A stretch of 64,000 bases of DNA, from positions 41,924 through 105,923 of the forward strand of contig DCVB01000002.1 in assembly GCA_002327965.1 (NCBI GenBank), in the 5' to 3' direction. The stretch is from Candidatus Aminicenantes bacterium UBA2199. Lineage in GTDB: Bacteria; Acidobacteriota; Aminicenantia; UBA2199. The notes beneath the pieces were generated by a model. The model had not been told where the DNA came from and did no database searches. It worked only from the letters and a program-made list of their open reading frames with translations. Shown here in pieces: positions 17,381-25,775 of this stretch. Numbering within the stretch: position 1 is the stretch's first letter; every line of letters starts with the position of its first letter. The position numbers were made by a program, and so were the translations under genes.

Positions 17381-19183
17381 ATGAGAGCACAAAAACTCCT
17401 GTCCTTGGTCAAGTGCGGCGCCGGTTTCCTGGGCTTGTTTTTCCTGGTCCAGGGGGTTGCATGGTCGTGGAGCGATCCCATTCGCATCGCCGAACAGGGC
17501 GGAGTCGATCACAAGAAGCCGGAGGTCCGTTTCGCCCCCTCCGGGAAGATATACGTCATCTACGAGGCGGGAGCCAAGATCCACCTCGGCATGGTCAATG
17601 GCAGCAACGGCGAGTACGTGCGCCGGCTCTCCGAGTCCTCGCTGCTGGCCTACGAGCCGATCATGTGGATCAACAAGCGCGGCTATATCCACACGGCCTG
17701 GGTGGAGTGCTCGGATTACAATTCCAACACCCAGTACATCAAGTACTGCTTTTTCAACGGCTCCAGCTGGTCCACGGTCAGCACGCTGATCGCCCTGAAC
17801 ATCACGGGCACGCTGCCCGGGGGATTCGTCGCGCGCAAGGTGGAGGACCTGCGCATGGCGGCCGACGAGAACAACAACGTCTTCCTCGCCTACATGGTCC
17901 AGCCCGCCGCCCGCTGCCAGTTCATCAGCAAGTACGGCAACACCGTGCGCCTCGAGACCTGGCCGCTCACGGGGCGCTCGAAGCACCCCGACGTCGCCGC
18001 GGATTCCAGCAACATCCACATCACCTGGCAGCACCTGTGGGGGGATTACACCATCGCCTATAGCCGGCGGCCCAACACCCCCAACGGTTCTTTCGGCTCG
18101 CCGATCGACGTGCGCGACGGCATCCACCGCCCGCGCATCGCGGTCGATCCCGACCGGGTGCCCCACGTGTTCTACCAGCAGGATTATTCCACGTCCAGGC
18201 TTTCCATCTACAAATACTGGACAGGCAACGGCTTCTCGCCCAAGTACGTCGTTTCCGACGACGCGGCGCGCAACTACAGCAACCTGGACATGGACGTCAA
18301 GGACAGGAACAACGTCTTCACCATGGAGCTCGCTCCCGGCCAGATCTTCTGCAACTGGAAGCAGAACGGCTCCTGGTCCGGGCACCGGCGGATCGACGAA
18401 GCCCTCTCCCGGCCCGATTACACGAGTTGCGCCCTCAGCCACGACGGCACGACGGCGGCGGTCGCCTACGTCAACCAGAACAATTCCGTTTACGTCAACC
18501 TCAGCACGGACAAGCTGCCGCCGCCCACGCCGACCGTCAACAAGCCGCCCCAGGCCCGCTTTACCTTCTCGCCGATTTCCGGCATTTATCCCTTGAACGT
18601 GAACTTCAACGCCAGCGCTTCCACCGACAGCGACGGCCAGATCGTCAGCTACAAGTGGACCTTCGGCGATTCCTCTTCCGGAAGGGGCGTGACCACCCAG
18701 CATACCTATGCGGGCAAGGGGCGCTTCGTCATCACCCTGACCGTCGCCGACAATGTCGGCGCCACCGCCTCCGCCACCGGCGAGATCGAAGTGCTGGGCC
18801 TAGCCCCGCCGCTGAACGTGCAATACGAGCGCCACGAGAACCGCAACCTCTTCTCCGTTGAATATCTTTACCGCCTGACCTGGAATTCCAATCCGCGCAA
18901 TGCCGAGATCGGCGCCGCGATCGTTTCCTACAAGATCTACCGCCGCGAGATCGGCAAGGGCGGTTTCAGCCATTTTCATTCCGTCCAGGCCGGCAACCAG
19001 AATAGTTTTGAGTTCCTGGACCGCACTCTCGGCTCAAACGCGGGCGTGTTTGAATACGCGGTCAGCGCCGTGGACAGCGCCGGCCGCGAGAGCGAAATGA
19101 CCGGGATGGGGGACAGCGCCGGCGCCGTCGACAGAAGCGAACACGAGCGGTCGCTGCCCGGAATCAGAACAGAGTATAAATAA
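17381..19183 (+). CDS. Secreted BNR-like, PKD and fibronectin-III-like domain protein (second paralog)
   Basis: 600 residues with a signal peptide (about residues 5-27, ending VAWSWS). The N-terminal about 385 residues are propeller-like repeats. A clear PKD domain follows (FNASASTDSDGQIVSYKWTFGDSS, then TQHTYAGKGRFVITLTV). The C-terminal FN3-like domain has LTWNSNPRNAEIGAAIVSYK. The order and many blocks match the 9992 protein (HITWQHLWGDY, RRPNTPNGSF, YKYWTGNGFS), so they are paralogs about 6 kb apart. A surface-exposed binding role is inferred. The 3' end overlaps a small gene on the other strand by 20 bases. Confidence 0.75.
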   Translation: MRAQKLLSLVKCGAGFLGLFFLVQGVAWSWSDPIRIAEQGGVDHKKPEVRFAPSGKIYVIYEAGAKIHLGMVNGSNGEYVRRLSESSLLAYEPIMWINKRGYIHTAWVECSDYNSNTQYIKYCFFNGSSWSTVSTLIALNITGTLPGGFVARKVEDLRMAADENNNVFLAYMVQPAARCQFISKYGNTVRLETWPLTGRSKHPDVAADSSNIHITWQHLWGDYTIAYSRRPNTPNGSFGSPIDVRDGIHRPRIAVDPDRVPHVFYQQDYSTSRLSIYKYWTGNGFSPKYVVSDDAARNYSNLDMDVKDRNNVFTMELAPGQIFCNWKQNGSWSGHRRIDEALSRPDYTSCALSHDGTTAAVAYVNQNNSVYVNLSTDKLPPPTPTVNKPPQARFTFSPISGIYPLNVNFNASASTDSDGQIVSYKWTFGDSSSGRGVTTQHTYAGKGRFVITLTVADNVGATASATGEIEVLGLAPPLNVQYERHENRNLFSVEYLYRLTWNSNPRNAEIGAAIVSYKIYRREIGKGGFSHFHSVQAGNQNSFEFLDRTLGSNAGVFEYAVSAVDSAGRESEMTGMGDSAGAVDRSEHERSLPGIRTEYK

Positions 19184-19322
19184 AGGGGGCGATGGCGCTG
19201 CCTTCGGTCAAGAACAAAAGCAATCCCAGCAGCAGCAGGGTGATGAAGATCGGGATCAGCCAGTACTGCTTTTTATACTTCACGAATTCCCATAATTCCT
19301 TCAGGATTGTGAATTTTCCCAT
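19164..19322 (-). CDS. DUF5989-like small membrane protein
   Basis: 52 residues starting MGKFTILKELWEFVKYKKQY, with one transmembrane helix (WLIPIFITLLLLGLLLFL) and a short tail. AGGAG precedes the ATG by about eight bases. Small proteins of this form, known as DUF5989, are found next to SxtJ-like proteins and carbamoyltransferases, exactly as here. No function is established. Its 3' end overlaps that of the convergent BNR/PKD gene by 20 bases. Confidence 0.75.
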   Translation of the reverse strand: MGKFTILKELWEFVKYKKQYWLIPIFITLLLLGLLLFLTEGSAIAPFIYTLF

Positions 19323-19333
19323 GGCGTGAGCTC

Positions 19334-19726
19334 CTAAAACTGTTTGTTGATGTCGGTCTCGGCTTCCGTCTCCTCGAAATAGCTGGCCAGGGAGGGGTCG
19401 GGACGCGGCTGCAGGAATTTCTTTCCGGCCAGTCTCATCACCAGCGCGATCGGGGTCAGGATCAGGAAAAAGACCAGGATCGCCAGCACCGAGAAAATGA
19501 AACTCCCCACGTAACTGCTGCCGGTCACGATCACCCGGAACACGGGGAAGAACAGGCGCGGGACGAGCATCAGCACGGCGATGACCGCGGCCGCGGCGGC
19601 CAGGAAGGGCAGGCGCTCGGCCAACGCGGCGCCGCGGGTCAGGCGCCAGATGACCAGGAACAGGAACAGCAGCAGCAGCAAGAGGAACAGCCGGACCTGC
19701 TTGGGTTGGTAGGTTATCTTTTTCAT
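19334..19726 (-). CDS. SxtJ-family membrane protein
   Basis: 130 residues with three to four hydrophobic segments (RLFLLLLLLFLFLVIW, AAAAVIAVLMLVPRLFF, FIFSVLAILVFFLILTPIAL), then a short acidic tail. Size, topology and position between a carbamoyltransferase and a DUF5989-like gene fit the SxtJ family, named from the saxitoxin locus and of unknown biochemical role. Its ATG overlaps the carbamoyltransferase stop as ATGA, so translation is coupled. A partner or membrane anchor for the carbamoyltransferase is inferred. Confidence 0.7.
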   Translation of the reverse strand: MKKITYQPKQVRLFLLLLLLFLFLVIWRLTRGAALAERLPFLAAAAAVIAVLMLVPRLFFPVFRVIVTGSSYVGSFIFSVLAILVFFLILTPIALVMRLAGKKFLQPRPDPSLASYFEETEAETDINKQF

Positions 19727-21558
19727 CAGTCCAGGGGGAATTCCTTCATCCAGTCCTCGTCGACGGCGATGAAATCCTGTTCCCGCTTCTCGATCAGGAA
19801 ATCCTCCAGCACGAGGTAGTCCATGTTGGTCCTCATGAAGCAGCGGTAGGCGTCCTCCGGGCTCTCGACGATGGGCTCGCCCCGGACGTTGAACGACGTG
19901 TTGATGATCACCGGGCAGGAGGTCAGCCGGTGGAATTCCGAGATGACGTCGTAGTAATAGGGGTTCGTTTCGCGGTTGACCGTGTGCAGGCGCGCCGAGT
20001 AATCGACGTGGGTGATGGCCGGCACCGTCGAACGCGTGACCGCCAGTTTGGCCAGCCCCATCACGTCGCGCTGGTCGTCCGCAACCGGAACGCGGTATTT
20101 TTCGTTGATGTCATAGACCAGCAGCATGTACGGCGAGGGGTGATCGAAGTCGAAGTATTCGCCGGTATATTCCTCGAGCATCGACGGGGCGAACGGCCGA
20201 AAGGATTCGCGGAACTTGATCTTGAGGTTCATCTTGGACTGCATGGCCGTCGAGCGGGCATCGCCGATGATGCTGCGGGCGCCGAGGGCCCTGGGCCCGA
20301 ATTCCATGCGCCCCTGGAAGAAGCCGATGATCTTCTGGTCGGCGATAAGGCGCGCCACTTCGCGGCAGAGATCGGGGCGCCGGAATTCGCTGTATTTGAT
20401 GGCGCGCTCATCGAGAAAGGCCTTGACCTGTTCGCGAGTGTAGTGGGGACCCAGGAAGGAGCCCCCCTGCAGGTCGCGGCCGCCGCTCGTTTGCCGCTCG
20501 TTCTTCAGGTGCCGGTACCAGACGGCGAGCGCGGCGCCCAGGGCGCCGCCCGCGTCTCCGGCGGCGGGCTGGATCCACAAATTCTTGAAAATCTGCTTTT
20601 TCAACACCTTGCCGTTGGCCACGCAGTTCAATGCCACGCCGCCCGCCAGGCAGAGGTTGTCCGAGTCGACATGCTGCCGGACGTGGCGCACGATCTTCTC
20701 CATGATCTCTTCCAGCACGGCTTGGATCGACGCGGCCAGGTCCATGTCGACCTGGCGCAGGGTCGTTTCGGGCTTGCGGCGCTGGCAGCGGAAGAGGCGA
20801 GCGAACCGGCGGCTGGTCATGGTCAGGCCGACGTGGTAGTTGAAGTACTTGAGGTTCAGGCGGAACGAGCCGTCCTCCCTAACGTCGATCAGCTCGCGCA
20901 AGATGAGGTCCTTGTACACCGGTTCCCCGTAAGGCGCCAGGCCCATCAGCTTGTACTCGCCGGAGTTGACCTTGAAGCCGGTGAAGTACGTGAAAGCGGA
21001 ATAGAGCAGCCCCAGGGAGTGGGGGAACGTGATGCGCTTGAGGATCTTGAAATCGTTGTCGCGGGCCTGGGCGACGGTCAGCGTGTCCCATTCGCCGACG
21101 CCGTCGAAGGTGATGACCGCCGCGTCCCGGAAAGGGGATGGGTAGAAGGCGGAAGCGATATGCGATTCATGGTGGGAGGTGAAGAGAACCGGCACATCGT
21201 CCCGGCCGATCTTTTCCTTGATGATCTCCTTGATGAAGATCTTCTTCTTGGCCCATACCGGCACGGCCGACAGAAAGCTGCGGATGCCCGCCGGGGCGAA
21301 CTGCATGTAGGTGGAGAACAGGCGCTCGAATTTCAGGATGTTCTTTTCATAGAATACCACCTTGTCGATGTCGGCCGGGGTGTAGCCGGTGTATTCAAGG
21401 CAGCGCTGCAGGGCTTTTTCAGGGAACCCGGAGTCGTGTTTTTTGCGGGAAAAGCGCTCCTCCTGGGCGGCGAACAGGATCTCGCCGTCACGGATCAGGC
21501 AGACGGCGCTGTCATGGTAGAACGCGGAAATCCCTAAAATGAGCATGTTTTTCTTCAT
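19726..21558 (-). CDS. Carbamoyltransferase (NodU/CmcH family)
   Basis: 610 residues. The N-terminal Kae1/YrdC-like ATPase fold begins LILGISAFYHDSAVCLIRDG, then EERFSRKKHDSGFP, FTSHHESHIASAFYPSPF and ITFDGVGEWDT. The C-terminal carbamoyltransferase domain carries FQGRMEFGPRALGARSI and VIINTSFNVRGEPIV. The family transfers carbamoyl groups from carbamoyl phosphate through an adenylate to hydroxyls of sugars, antibiotics or lipids. With SxtJ-like, DUF5989-like, SGNH and GT-C genes around it, carbamoylation of a surface glycan is the likely role. TTGACA-17-TAAATT lies 12 bases upstream of the ATG. A Met at residue 5 is an alternative start. Confidence 0.9.
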   Translation of the reverse strand: MKKNMLILGISAFYHDSAVCLIRDGEILFAAQEERFSRKKHDSGFPEKALQRCLEYTGYTPADIDKVVFYEKNILKFERLFSTYMQFAPAGIRSFLSAVPVWAKKKIFIKEIIKEKIGRDDVPVLFTSHHESHIASAFYPSPFRDAAVITFDGVGEWDTLTVAQARDNDFKILKRITFPHSLGLLYSAFTYFTGFKVNSGEYKLMGLAPYGEPVYKDLILRELIDVREDGSFRLNLKYFNYHVGLTMTSRRFARLFRCQRRKPETTLRQVDMDLAASIQAVLEEIMEKIVRHVRQHVDSDNLCLAGGVALNCVANGKVLKKQIFKNLWIQPAAGDAGGALGAALAVWYRHLKNERQTSGGRDLQGGSFLGPHYTREQVKAFLDERAIKYSEFRRPDLCREVARLIADQKIIGFFQGRMEFGPRALGARSIIGDARSTAMQSKMNLKIKFRESFRPFAPSMLEEYTGEYFDFDHPSPYMLLVYDINEKYRVPVADDQRDVMGLAKLAVTRSTVPAITHVDYSARLHTVNRETNPYYYDVISEFHRLTSCPVIINTSFNVRGEPIVESPEDAYRCFMRTNMDYLVLEDFLIEKREQDFIAVDEDWMKEFPLD

Positions 21559-21570
21559 GAAGAGAACTAT

Positions 21571-21599
21571 AATTTACCAAGAAATCGGGCCCCTGTCAA
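21571..21599 (-). promoter_or_regulatory. Promoter of the carbamoyltransferase unit (very short leader)
   Basis: TTGACA (21594-21599), 17 bp, TAAATT (21571-21576) on the minus strand, 12 bases before the ATG. There is no Shine-Dalgarno. Confidence 0.55.
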
Positions 21600-21631
21600 C
21601 ATGGGGGGGGGGAAGTGGCGGGTGGATGCCG

Positions 21632-22795
21632 TCATTCCAGGGGCGGCAACCCCAGGCGCGGGGCGATCGCGAGCCGCCGCAGGACCTTCATCATCCCCCG
21701 GGCGGCCACGGCGTGCCCCTGGCGGTTCCAGTGCGGATCGGTGGCGAAGCAGGTGGGAAACGACCCGGAATCCTTGAAGTCGTCCAGCAGCGAGAAGACG
21801 GGGAATTCCGCCGTGCGGGCGAATTCGTCGAGCCAGGCGAACGGCTCCATGACATAGGGGCCCATGGGCGTGTATTCGCCCGGCTCCAGCTTGTTGCGCG
21901 GCGTTTCCCGGGCATCGTACTGAATGTGGCGCGGCAGCATCACCAGCACGAACTCGGCTTCCAGCCGGCCGCGGGCATGGGCGGCGAGGGCGCGAATGTT
22001 CTTTTCGATCTCGCCCAGGTATCTCCGGCTTTTTTCCAGGGGCTGGTTGACGATGAAATAGCGCTGCTCGGGGACAACGGGATCCTCGGCGCGAAAGCGC
22101 AGCCCCTGCTTGAACTTCTGCCAGCGCGGCGCCAGCTGGAAGCGGTAGAGCAGGAAGGTGAAGGGCGAAAAGTACTTAGGGTTTTCCAGGCGGTCCCTGT
22201 ACTTCACATCATCGTGGAAATCGGTCATGTCCAGGCAGAGGAAGACGGCGTCGGGGTTGTATTTCCGGCCCAGCTGCTTCAGCCGCTCCAGGGACAGCAG
22301 CGGCGATGCCGAGATCCAGCCGAAATTGGCGATATTGAAGCGAAGATCGGGGTTCGCCTTTTCCAGCAGCTCCCCCAGCTGGAAGGGAAAGGAGTCATCG
22401 CGGTGGACCATGTAGCCCTGGGTGAAAGAATCGCCCAGGAAGATGAAGTTGAACGAGTCCGCGGCAAACTGCGTGGCCGCGCGCCCGCGGAAGGTCCTGA
22501 CCCCGTCCTCGTTGAAGCCGCGGCCGGGGTCGGGTTTCGGGTAATGGGTCAGCTCGGCCTGGAATTCCCTGCCCATCCTCCGTTTCAGGATCTTGCCGCC
22601 AACATACTCGAACAGGAAGAGGCTGGCCGCCAGGCTGGCGAGCAGGACCCACGCGGTGCGATTGCGCTTGACCAGCGTCTGGAACAGGGCCCAGGCGCAG
22701 AGGAAGGAGAACAGCAGGTGCGCCGTGTGCCGGGTGAAGACGGCGCTGGCCAGGAACAGCAGCGCGGTAAAAATGGCGAAATCCTTCCGGCTCAT
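21632..22795 (-). CDS. Membrane-anchored SGNH/GDSL hydrolase (esterase or O-acetyltransferase-like)
   Basis: 387 residues. Two or three hydrophobic segments occupy residues 1-70. The SGNH domain has IFLGDSFTQGYMVHRDDSF (block I, nucleophile Ser), FNIANFGWISASP (block II Gly), FLCLDMTDFHDD (block III region) and ATDPHWNRQGH (block V, Asp-His). The catalytic site therefore looks intact, facing the periplasm. Such proteins de-esterify or acylate polysaccharides. It sits between the GT-C gene and the carbamoyltransferase, fitting a glycan-modification role. Confidence 0.75.
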   Translation of the reverse strand: MSRKDFAIFTALLFLASAVFTRHTAHLLFSFLCAWALFQTLVKRNRTAWVLLASLAASLFLFEYVGGKILKRRMGREFQAELTHYPKPDPGRGFNEDGVRTFRGRAATQFAADSFNFIFLGDSFTQGYMVHRDDSFPFQLGELLEKANPDLRFNIANFGWISASPLLSLERLKQLGRKYNPDAVFLCLDMTDFHDDVKYRDRLENPKYFSPFTFLLYRFQLAPRWQKFKQGLRFRAEDPVVPEQRYFIVNQPLEKSRRYLGEIEKNIRALAAHARGRLEAEFVLVMLPRHIQYDARETPRNKLEPGEYTPMGPYVMEPFAWLDEFARTAEFPVFSLLDDFKDSGSFPTCFATDPHWNRQGHAVAARGMMKVLRRLAIAPRLGLPPLE

Positions 22796-22805
22796 GCGCC
22801 ACCCC

Positions 22806-24572
22806 CTATTTCACCTGCAGCACCAGGAATTGGCCGTCACTGTAAACCTCGCGGAAAAGCCCGCCGGGGAAATCGCCGCGCCGGAAATGGAAGAAGCGGC
22901 GTTTGGAGCGGAATTCCTTCAGGTCGTTGTGGTAGGCGTTGACCGAGAAGAAGAGCTCGTCTTCCTTGCCGCGCTCCAGCAGGACGAAATGGACCTCGCC
23001 GAAGGGGGTGCGCTTCAGTGCCCGGTGAAAATTGGCGGGGCGGCCCGCCGCCGCGTGGCGATGGATATCCTGGATGTAAGCCAGGCGGTCGTCGAAGGAG
23101 GCGGCGGCGTCGGAGAAGAAATCGGCGGTGATGAAAGAATACGTGTTCCTGCCGAAGAAAAGCTCGTTGGTCGTTGGGAAGACCACTTTGCCGAACAGGT
23201 CGGCCCCCTGGCGCAAGGCAGCGCCGCGGGCATGGATGGCGGTGCTTTTTGCGGCCAGGTTCAGGGCATAATGGTTCTGCTTGTTGTCGTTCAGGCGCGA
23301 CATGCTGAAGATGACCAGCAGGGCCAGTGCCGGGGTGAAGAGCGTCCGCCCGCGGTAGCGCATGGCGAGAAAGACCGCCGCCAGCGCAGCGATGTGCACA
23401 ATGAACAGCGAGAAGTGCTGCATGGGGATCGGGGTGCCGGCGAAGGTCAGGATGTAGAAGACCAGGATGAAGGCGAACAGTCCCAGCAGCACCCCGCGCA
23501 GGGAGTCGACCTCGTCACGGCGCGTGACGTTGAGGAACAGGTTGGCCAGGCCGGCCAGCAGGGCGACGGCGAAGATGTCGAGGGGATCGATCATGGCGAA
23601 TGACTGCAGGATGCTGGCATGGCCCTCGTTGTACGAGAAGAAGTTGTTGAAGTAGGTGCCCAGGCGGTGGCTGAGCAGGTCGCGGACCACCGGGAACAGC
23701 CAGACGGCGTTCAGCAGCAGGGCGACGACGCCCAGGCGGCCGAAGTAGAACAACTCCGCCCAGATTTCGCGCCATGGCCTGCCGTCCCTTTTCCCCAGCC
23801 CGGCCGCCAGGCGGGCGATCAGGTCGTAAGCGATGGCCATGAAAATAAAGAGGAACGGTGAAAAATCGAGGCAGAAAAGAACGCCGGCGGCGAGCCCGGC
23901 CTTGAAGAAATGGGGCCGGTCCCGCTTCAGCCACACATACCAGACCAGGATCAGGAACATGCCAAGGAAATGCCAGCTCTTCTGGGCCAGGTAGGCCAGG
24001 GAACTGTACTCGGGGAGCGGGTTCCTGAAGGCGATCAGCAGCGAAAGGAGGAAAGCGGCCAGCCATTTGTCTTTCTTGAAGATCCCGCCCAGGAAGTATC
24101 CCCAGGCGTAGGGAAGGTAGATCACGAACAGGAAGGCCGAGTACTTCAGCAGGGCGGGCAGCGGCACCTGCAGCAGGGCGCCGATCCTGCCGATCAGGAA
24201 GAAAAACAGCGGCGGCAGTGAGAAATGGATGCCGTAATACTCGTGGGACCAGGGCAGGAAGGCGTAATAGAACTTCTCGACGGCCAGCGTGTAATAATGG
24301 TTGTCGCCGAACATGCCCTCGAAGTTGAACGGGACATCCTTCAGCCAGAAGAGGTAGAGCAGCCCCACGCCGGTGGCGCGCAGCAGGACCAGCCATTTGA
24401 AGTCCAGCTTGAGGAAGAGGGCGGCGACCAGCGCCAGGCTGGCGATGGACCCCAGGATCGACACGTACGGGAGCAGGGGGAATCCCCGGATCAGCTGGAA
24501 GAGGGCCAGCGAGAGAAGCGGCGGCGAAACGATGAACACGGCCTCGGCGGCGATGCACTTCAGCTTGGACAT
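22806..24572 (-). CDS. Membrane glycosyltransferase-like protein (GT-C)
   Basis: 588 residues with about eleven hydrophobic segments. FEGMFGDNHYYTLAVEKFYY after the second or third helix offers the acidic loop residue, and WSHEYYGIHFSLPPLFFFLIG continues the loop. A soluble C-terminal region of about 130 residues follows the last helices. No close family can be named from motifs alone. The gene has its own promoter and AGGAG, and is followed ten bases later by the SGNH hydrolase. It probably transfers or exports a sugar for the glycan modified by the next genes. Confidence 0.55.
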   Translation of the reverse strand: MSKLKCIAAEAVFIVSPPLLSLALFQLIRGFPLLPYVSILGSIASLALVAALFLKLDFKWLVLLRATGVGLLYLFWLKDVPFNFEGMFGDNHYYTLAVEKFYYAFLPWSHEYYGIHFSLPPLFFFLIGRIGALLQVPLPALLKYSAFLFVIYLPYAWGYFLGGIFKKDKWLAAFLLSLLIAFRNPLPEYSSLAYLAQKSWHFLGMFLILVWYVWLKRDRPHFFKAGLAAGVLFCLDFSPFLFIFMAIAYDLIARLAAGLGKRDGRPWREIWAELFYFGRLGVVALLLNAVWLFPVVRDLLSHRLGTYFNNFFSYNEGHASILQSFAMIDPLDIFAVALLAGLANLFLNVTRRDEVDSLRGVLLGLFAFILVFYILTFAGTPIPMQHFSLFIVHIAALAAVFLAMRYRGRTLFTPALALLVIFSMSRLNDNKQNHYALNLAAKSTAIHARGAALRQGADLFGKVVFPTTNELFFGRNTYSFITADFFSDAAASFDDRLAYIQDIHRHAAAGRPANFHRALKRTPFGEVHFVLLERGKEDELFFSVNAYHNDLKEFRSKRRFFHFRRGDFPGGLFREVYSDGQFLVLQVK

Positions 24573-24610
24573 GGGTCTGGCTCCTGGCGTGGAAAGCGGC
24601 GGCCATCCGC

Positions 24611-24639
24611 CTTATATAGCATTCCGCCGCCAAAGTCAA
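24611..24639 (-). promoter_or_regulatory. Promoter of the 24572 GT-C/SGNH unit (normal leader)
   Basis: TTGACT (24634-24639), 17 bp, TATAAG (24611-24616) on the minus strand. The leader of about 30 bases contains AGGAG. Confidence 0.55.
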
Positions 24640-24653
24640 TGCGGCGGCGGCGC

Positions 24654-25682
24654 TCAGGACAGCCGCTTCAGGATGGCCAGGATCTTTTCCTTAACCGGCC
24701 GCCGGTGCGGCGAGCCGGCCTTTTCCGCCGCCAGGCGGTCGTAGTTTTCCCGGAACCAGTCATAGCATTCGCGGAACATTTCGTCGTTGGAGTAGCGCGG
24801 CTTCCAGCCCAGCCTCAGCAGGGGGCTGACATCGAAATAAAACGCCTTGTGATAGGTGAGGTAGTGCCAGGGAGCGAGCGGGCTCATGCCGATGAGGTCG
24901 AGCAGGCGCAGGGCGCCGATCGAAGGCCACACGGGCAGTCCCTTCACCTTGGATGGCGAACCGGCGTGGCGGATCAGGTTCTCCAGCCCCTCGCGCAGCG
25001 TGCCAAAGCGATCGCTGCCCACGTTGTAGACGCCCGGCTGACCCTTGTCCAGGGCCATCATGTAGGCATCCATCAGGTCGTGGGCGTGCACGAACTGGAA
25101 CAGGACGTTGCCGTCGCCGATGACGTAGACGTTACGCCCTTCGGAGATCCATTCAAAGAGGATCTGGAAGATGCCGAGGCGGCCCTCGCCGAGGATGGTC
25201 CGCGGCCGGATGACGATCAGCGGCGTCGTCCCGCCGGCAAAGACCTCACGCACGGCCTGTTCGCCGGCCAGCTTGCCGCGGCCGTATACTTCGATAGGTC
25301 GGGGAGGCGTCTGCTCGGTGATCGGGCAGGCGGAGGGGACCCCGAACAGCGAACTCGAGCTCATGTGGACGAAAACCCGTACCCCGGCCCGGCGCGCTTC
25401 CTCGGCGGCGATGCGACTGCCCTCGACATTGACCTCCCGGAACTTCTTCCCTGACTTGGTCAAGGGCACCAGGGCCACGTTGTGATGCACCATGTCGATG
25501 CCGCGCATGGCCCGGGCCACCCCCTCGCGGTCACGGATGTCGCAATGGATGTACTCGATCTCGCTGGGACGGGTGGGATCTTCCCAAATATCGAGAATCT
25601 TCACCTCTTCCCCCCGCGCCAGCAGCCGCCGGGCGATCAGGTTGCCCAAAAATCCCGAACCTCCGGTCACCAGGTGTCTCAT
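24654..25682 (-). CDS. NAD(P)-dependent epimerase/dehydratase (extended SDR)
   Basis: 342 residues starting MRHLVTGGSGFLGNLIARR. A GGAGG eight bases upstream supports this start over a Met five codons earlier. Further motifs are DIRDREGVARAM, HHNVALVPL, VFVHMSSSSLFG and VYGRGKLAGEQAV with catalytic YxxxK, then IRPRTILGEG. It resembles 3-beta-hydroxysteroid dehydrogenase/isomerase-like or sugar-nucleotide epimerases. It is the last gene of a five-gene minus-strand run with another SDR and a GMC oxidoreductase. The substrate is unknown. Confidence 0.85.
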   Translation of the reverse strand: MRHLVTGGSGFLGNLIARRLLARGEEVKILDIWEDPTRPSEIEYIHCDIRDREGVARAMRGIDMVHHNVALVPLTKSGKKFREVNVEGSRIAAEEARRAGVRVFVHMSSSSLFGVPSACPITEQTPPRPIEVYGRGKLAGEQAVREVFAGGTTPLIVIRPRTILGEGRLGIFQILFEWISEGRNVYVIGDGNVLFQFVHAHDLMDAYMMALDKGQPGVYNVGSDRFGTLREGLENLIRHAGSPSKVKGLPVWPSIGALRLLDLIGMSPLAPWHYLTYHKAFYFDVSPLLRLGWKPRYSNDEMFRECYDWFRENYDRLAAEKAGSPHRRPVKEKILAILKRLS

Positions 25683-25775
25683 TGCTTCATCCTCCATGGC
25701 GCGCGCGCGGCGCCGGCGGGCACAACGCTCTGGCGCGTCGTTGCCCTCATGACTTCTCGGAAGGCAGCCGCCGGT

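Noticed and set aside
19930..21537. Open frame of about 535 codons on the plus strand opposite the carbamoyltransferase
   Set aside because: Shadow of a strongly conserved gene, with no recognisable motif or promoter.
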